Assembly: GCF_021462225.1 (NCBI RefSeq)
Contig: NC_061816.1
Coordinates: 6,544,119-6,608,118, forward strand
Source: Girardinichthys multiradiatus
Lineage: Eukaryota > Chordata > Actinopteri > Cyprinodontiformes > Goodeidae
DNA length: 64,000 bases
Reading direction: 5' to 3'
A model generated the notes under the pieces. The model worked only from the letters and a program-made list of their open reading frames with translations. It ran no database searches and was not told the DNA's origin. A program made the translations under genes and the position numbers. Shown here one piece after another: positions 62,542 through 64,000 of this stretch; the stretch's first letter is position 1, and every line of letters starts with the position of its first letter.

Positions 62542-63109
62542 CTTTACTGTTTTCCCCACATCCAAGAGAGTTACGGTTTGGAGAAGCACCAAAGAATCGT
62601 ACCACCCAGACTGTTGCATGCCCAGAGTGAAGCATGGGGGTGGATCAGTGATGGTTTGGGCTGCCATATCATGGCATTCCCTTGGCCCAATACTTGTGCT
62701 AGATGGGCGCATCACTGCCAAGGACTACCGAACCATTCTTGAGGACCATGTGCATCCAATGGTTCAAACATTGTATCCTGAAGGCGGTGCCGTGTATCAG
62801 GATGACAATGCACCAATACACACAGCAAGACTGGTGAAAGATTGGTTTGATGAACATGAAAGTGAAGTTGAACATCTCCCATGGCCTGTACAGTCACCAG
62901 ATCTAAATATTATTGAGCCACTTTGGGGTGTTTTGGAGGAGCGAGTCAGGAAACGTTTTCCTCCACCAGTATCACGTAGTGACCTAGCCACTATCCTGCA
63001 AGAAGAATGGCTTAAAATCCCTCTGACCACTGTGCAGGACTTGTATATGTCATTCCCAAGACGAATTGACGCTGTATTGGCCGCAAAAGGAGGCCCTACA
63101 CCATACTAA
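62542..63109 (+). pseudogene. Tc1-like transposase, C-terminal half
   Basis: Continues the transposase after the LINE with FTVFPTSKRVTVWRSTKE, VKHGGGSVMVWAAISW, the second catalytic Asp in YQDDNAPIHTA and the catalytic Glu in SPDLNIIEPLW, ending ...AAKGGPTPY and a stop at 63107-63109. Counting residues between the second Asp and the Glu gives 36, unlike the 34 of Sleeping Beauty/Tc1 proper. This half is uninterrupted. Any separate translation would lack the DNA-binding domain and the first Asp, so it should be inert. Confidence 0.93.
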
Positions 63110-63134
63110 TAAATTATTGTGGTCTAAAACGAGG

Positions 63135-63161
63135 TGTTTCAGTTTCATTGTCCAACCCCTG
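63135..63161 (-). repeat. right terminal inverted repeat of the Tc1-like element
   Basis: Partner of the left repeat at 58393-58419. It is followed by TA at 63162-63163. Confidence 0.95.
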
Positions 63162-63163
63162 TA

Positions 63164-63480
63164 GAACTGTGCAAAAGTCTGGAACTATTTATATGGTCTT
63201 TAGTTTTCAACAAAGCAGCCAGATGCTCTCATATTCTTCTAAAGTGGTCTTAATCAATAGTTAATCAGAGTTTCTGAAGGTACTTCAAGGTTCAGTCCAG
63301 TAGTTGCCCATTTTTTATATGTAGATTTACCAATGAATCATTTAGAGATAAAAAGGTCTGGGAATAATTAGTGAAGAAGTCATTGTAACCATGTTGTTCT
63401 CATTTCTTTAGTCAAATCTAGGAATTTACCACTGATAACATAGTTTGGCAGACAGAACACAGGATTTTATCAACAAGGTG
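63164..63480 (+). repeat. dispersed GTGCAAAAGTCT repeat
   Basis: Starts directly right of the Tc1 element with AGAACTGTGCAAAAGTCTGGAAC, the same head as the copies at 28.2 and 28.85 kb, and includes GTTTCTGAAGGT, TTTGGGAATA-like and ACCATGTTGTTCTC words. Family not named. Confidence 0.45.
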
Positions 63481-63649
63481 ATTCCCAAAGAGTTGATAGC
63501 TAAAACCCAGGCTTAGTTAGCTTTACGTAGCCTTCCATCCCTTCATTTTTTTTCACAACCATCCAGGAAGACCATAGTCAGAATTTAAACTAAGGACTTG
63601 GAGCAGGAACCATAACAGTACTGTACCACCTCCGCAACCTTGGCTGAGG

Positions 63650-63870
63650 CTACCTCATCTTTACTCAGCTTAGCCTGTCCTAGTTTACATTAACTTAGTT
63701 TAGCCTATCTTGGCTTAGCTTGGTTTACCTTACCTTACCCTAGTGCAACTTAGCTTAGGCTACTTTAGCTTAATATCCTAGCTCAGCTCAGTGTAGTTTA
63801 GTTTTGCATTATTTTCCCTTACCTTAGCCTACTTTCGTTTAGCCTATCTTAGTTTAACGTAGTTTATATA
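63650..63870. repeat. degenerate TTTAG/TTAGC simple array
   Basis: Strings of CTTAGC, TAGTTTAGCC, TATCTTGGCTTAGC and ACCTTACCCTAG form the reverse-complement vocabulary of the CTAAA/GCTAA array at 55.1-56.0 kb. Confidence 0.75.
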
Positions 63871-64000
63871 GCATCTTAAGCCTGAAGAGGACTGAAATAC
63901 ATTGAAAAACTGAACAGCAATTTCAGAAAAAATATTTATTAATAACTAACATAATTAGCTTTTAAAAGATAACCTTAGTTTTACAGACAGCACCGGCACC
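63871..64000. other. window end, nothing recognised
   Basis: Short AT-rich stretch without features. Confidence 0.4.

Larger units (their letters stand above)
58393..63161 (+). mobile_element. Tc1/mariner-like transposon interrupted by a LINE
   Basis: Both ends carry the same inverted repeat beginning CAGGGGTTGGACAATGAAAC. The first 27 bases are identical (58393-58419 and 63135-63161), and TA lies just outside on each side, as expected for Tc1/mariner insertion. Without the inserted LINE the element would be about 1.26 kb with one transposase gene. It is inactive: the gene has a one-base deletion near 58890 and the roughly 3.5-kb insertion. The good preservation of the rest suggests fairly recent activity of the family. 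Confidence 0.95.

Noticed and set aside
62278..62721. 147-codon minus-strand frame spanning the LINE-Tc1 junction, as a possible chimeric gene
   Set aside because: The upstream part is antisense transposase and the downstream part is the LINE leader. The frame continuity is accidental, and it ends at a lesion in the LINE.

Overview
This is vertebrate, almost certainly teleost fish, genomic DNA. The single confident host gene is the first coding exon of zeb2 (ZEB2/SIP1, zinc-finger E-box-binding homeobox 2) on the minus strand at 45928-46000. It encodes the [11 protein letters not shown] start and the [12 protein letters not shown] motif, then a GTAAGG splice donor after the first base of codon 25. 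The MKQEI extension and the ...RRKN ending fit ZEB2, not ZEB1. The sequence does not show whether this is teleost zeb2a or zeb2b. Teleost origin is supported by many fish-type repeats: Tc1-like transposons, an L2-type LINE, and common fish interspersed fragments.

Layout. Positions 1-45927 are the long intron after the first coding exon; I found no second coding exon in it. The intron holds unique sequence with several AT-rich, homeodomain-motif-rich blocks that look like conserved regulatory elements, plus old DNA-transposon fragments. It also holds microsatellites, including a roughly 626-bp compound tetranucleotide array at 16847-17472, and several diverged tandem duplications (9.4-10.9, 22.1-22.7, 26.05-26.85 and 37.4-38.5 kb). 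Positions 45928-47330 hold the exon, a predicted 5'UTR containing a CA repeat, a predicted roughly 1.05-kb 5'UTR intron and a likely noncoding first exon. Positions 47.4-50.2 kb, on the opposite strand, carry good splice-site pairs and a polyadenylation signal, suggesting a divergent spliced noncoding transcript. The same stretch has a dense cluster of CAGGT/ACCTG (ZEB-type) motifs.

Positions 50.2-58.4 kb are upstream intergenic DNA. This stretch contains a degenerate tandem array (51.2-52.65 kb), a CTAAA-type simple array (55.1-56.0 kb), a non-LTR remnant and a candidate regulatory block near 57.8 kb. Positions 58393-63161 are a Tc1/mariner-like transposon with 27-bp perfect terminal inverted repeats and TA on both flanks. 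Its transposase gene is split by a roughly 3.5-kb, nearly full-length, minus-strand L2-type LINE (about 59035-62541). The last kilobase holds another dispersed repeat and a TTTAG-type array in the opposite orientation to the one at 55 kb.

Taken together, the window shows the transcription start region and first intron of a dosage-sensitive developmental regulator, with plausible autoregulatory and antisense features, next to a repeat-rich upstream flank. No tRNA, rRNA, CRISPR or bacterial-type feature was seen. Calls on regulatory blocks and the noncoding transcript are inferences from motifs only.
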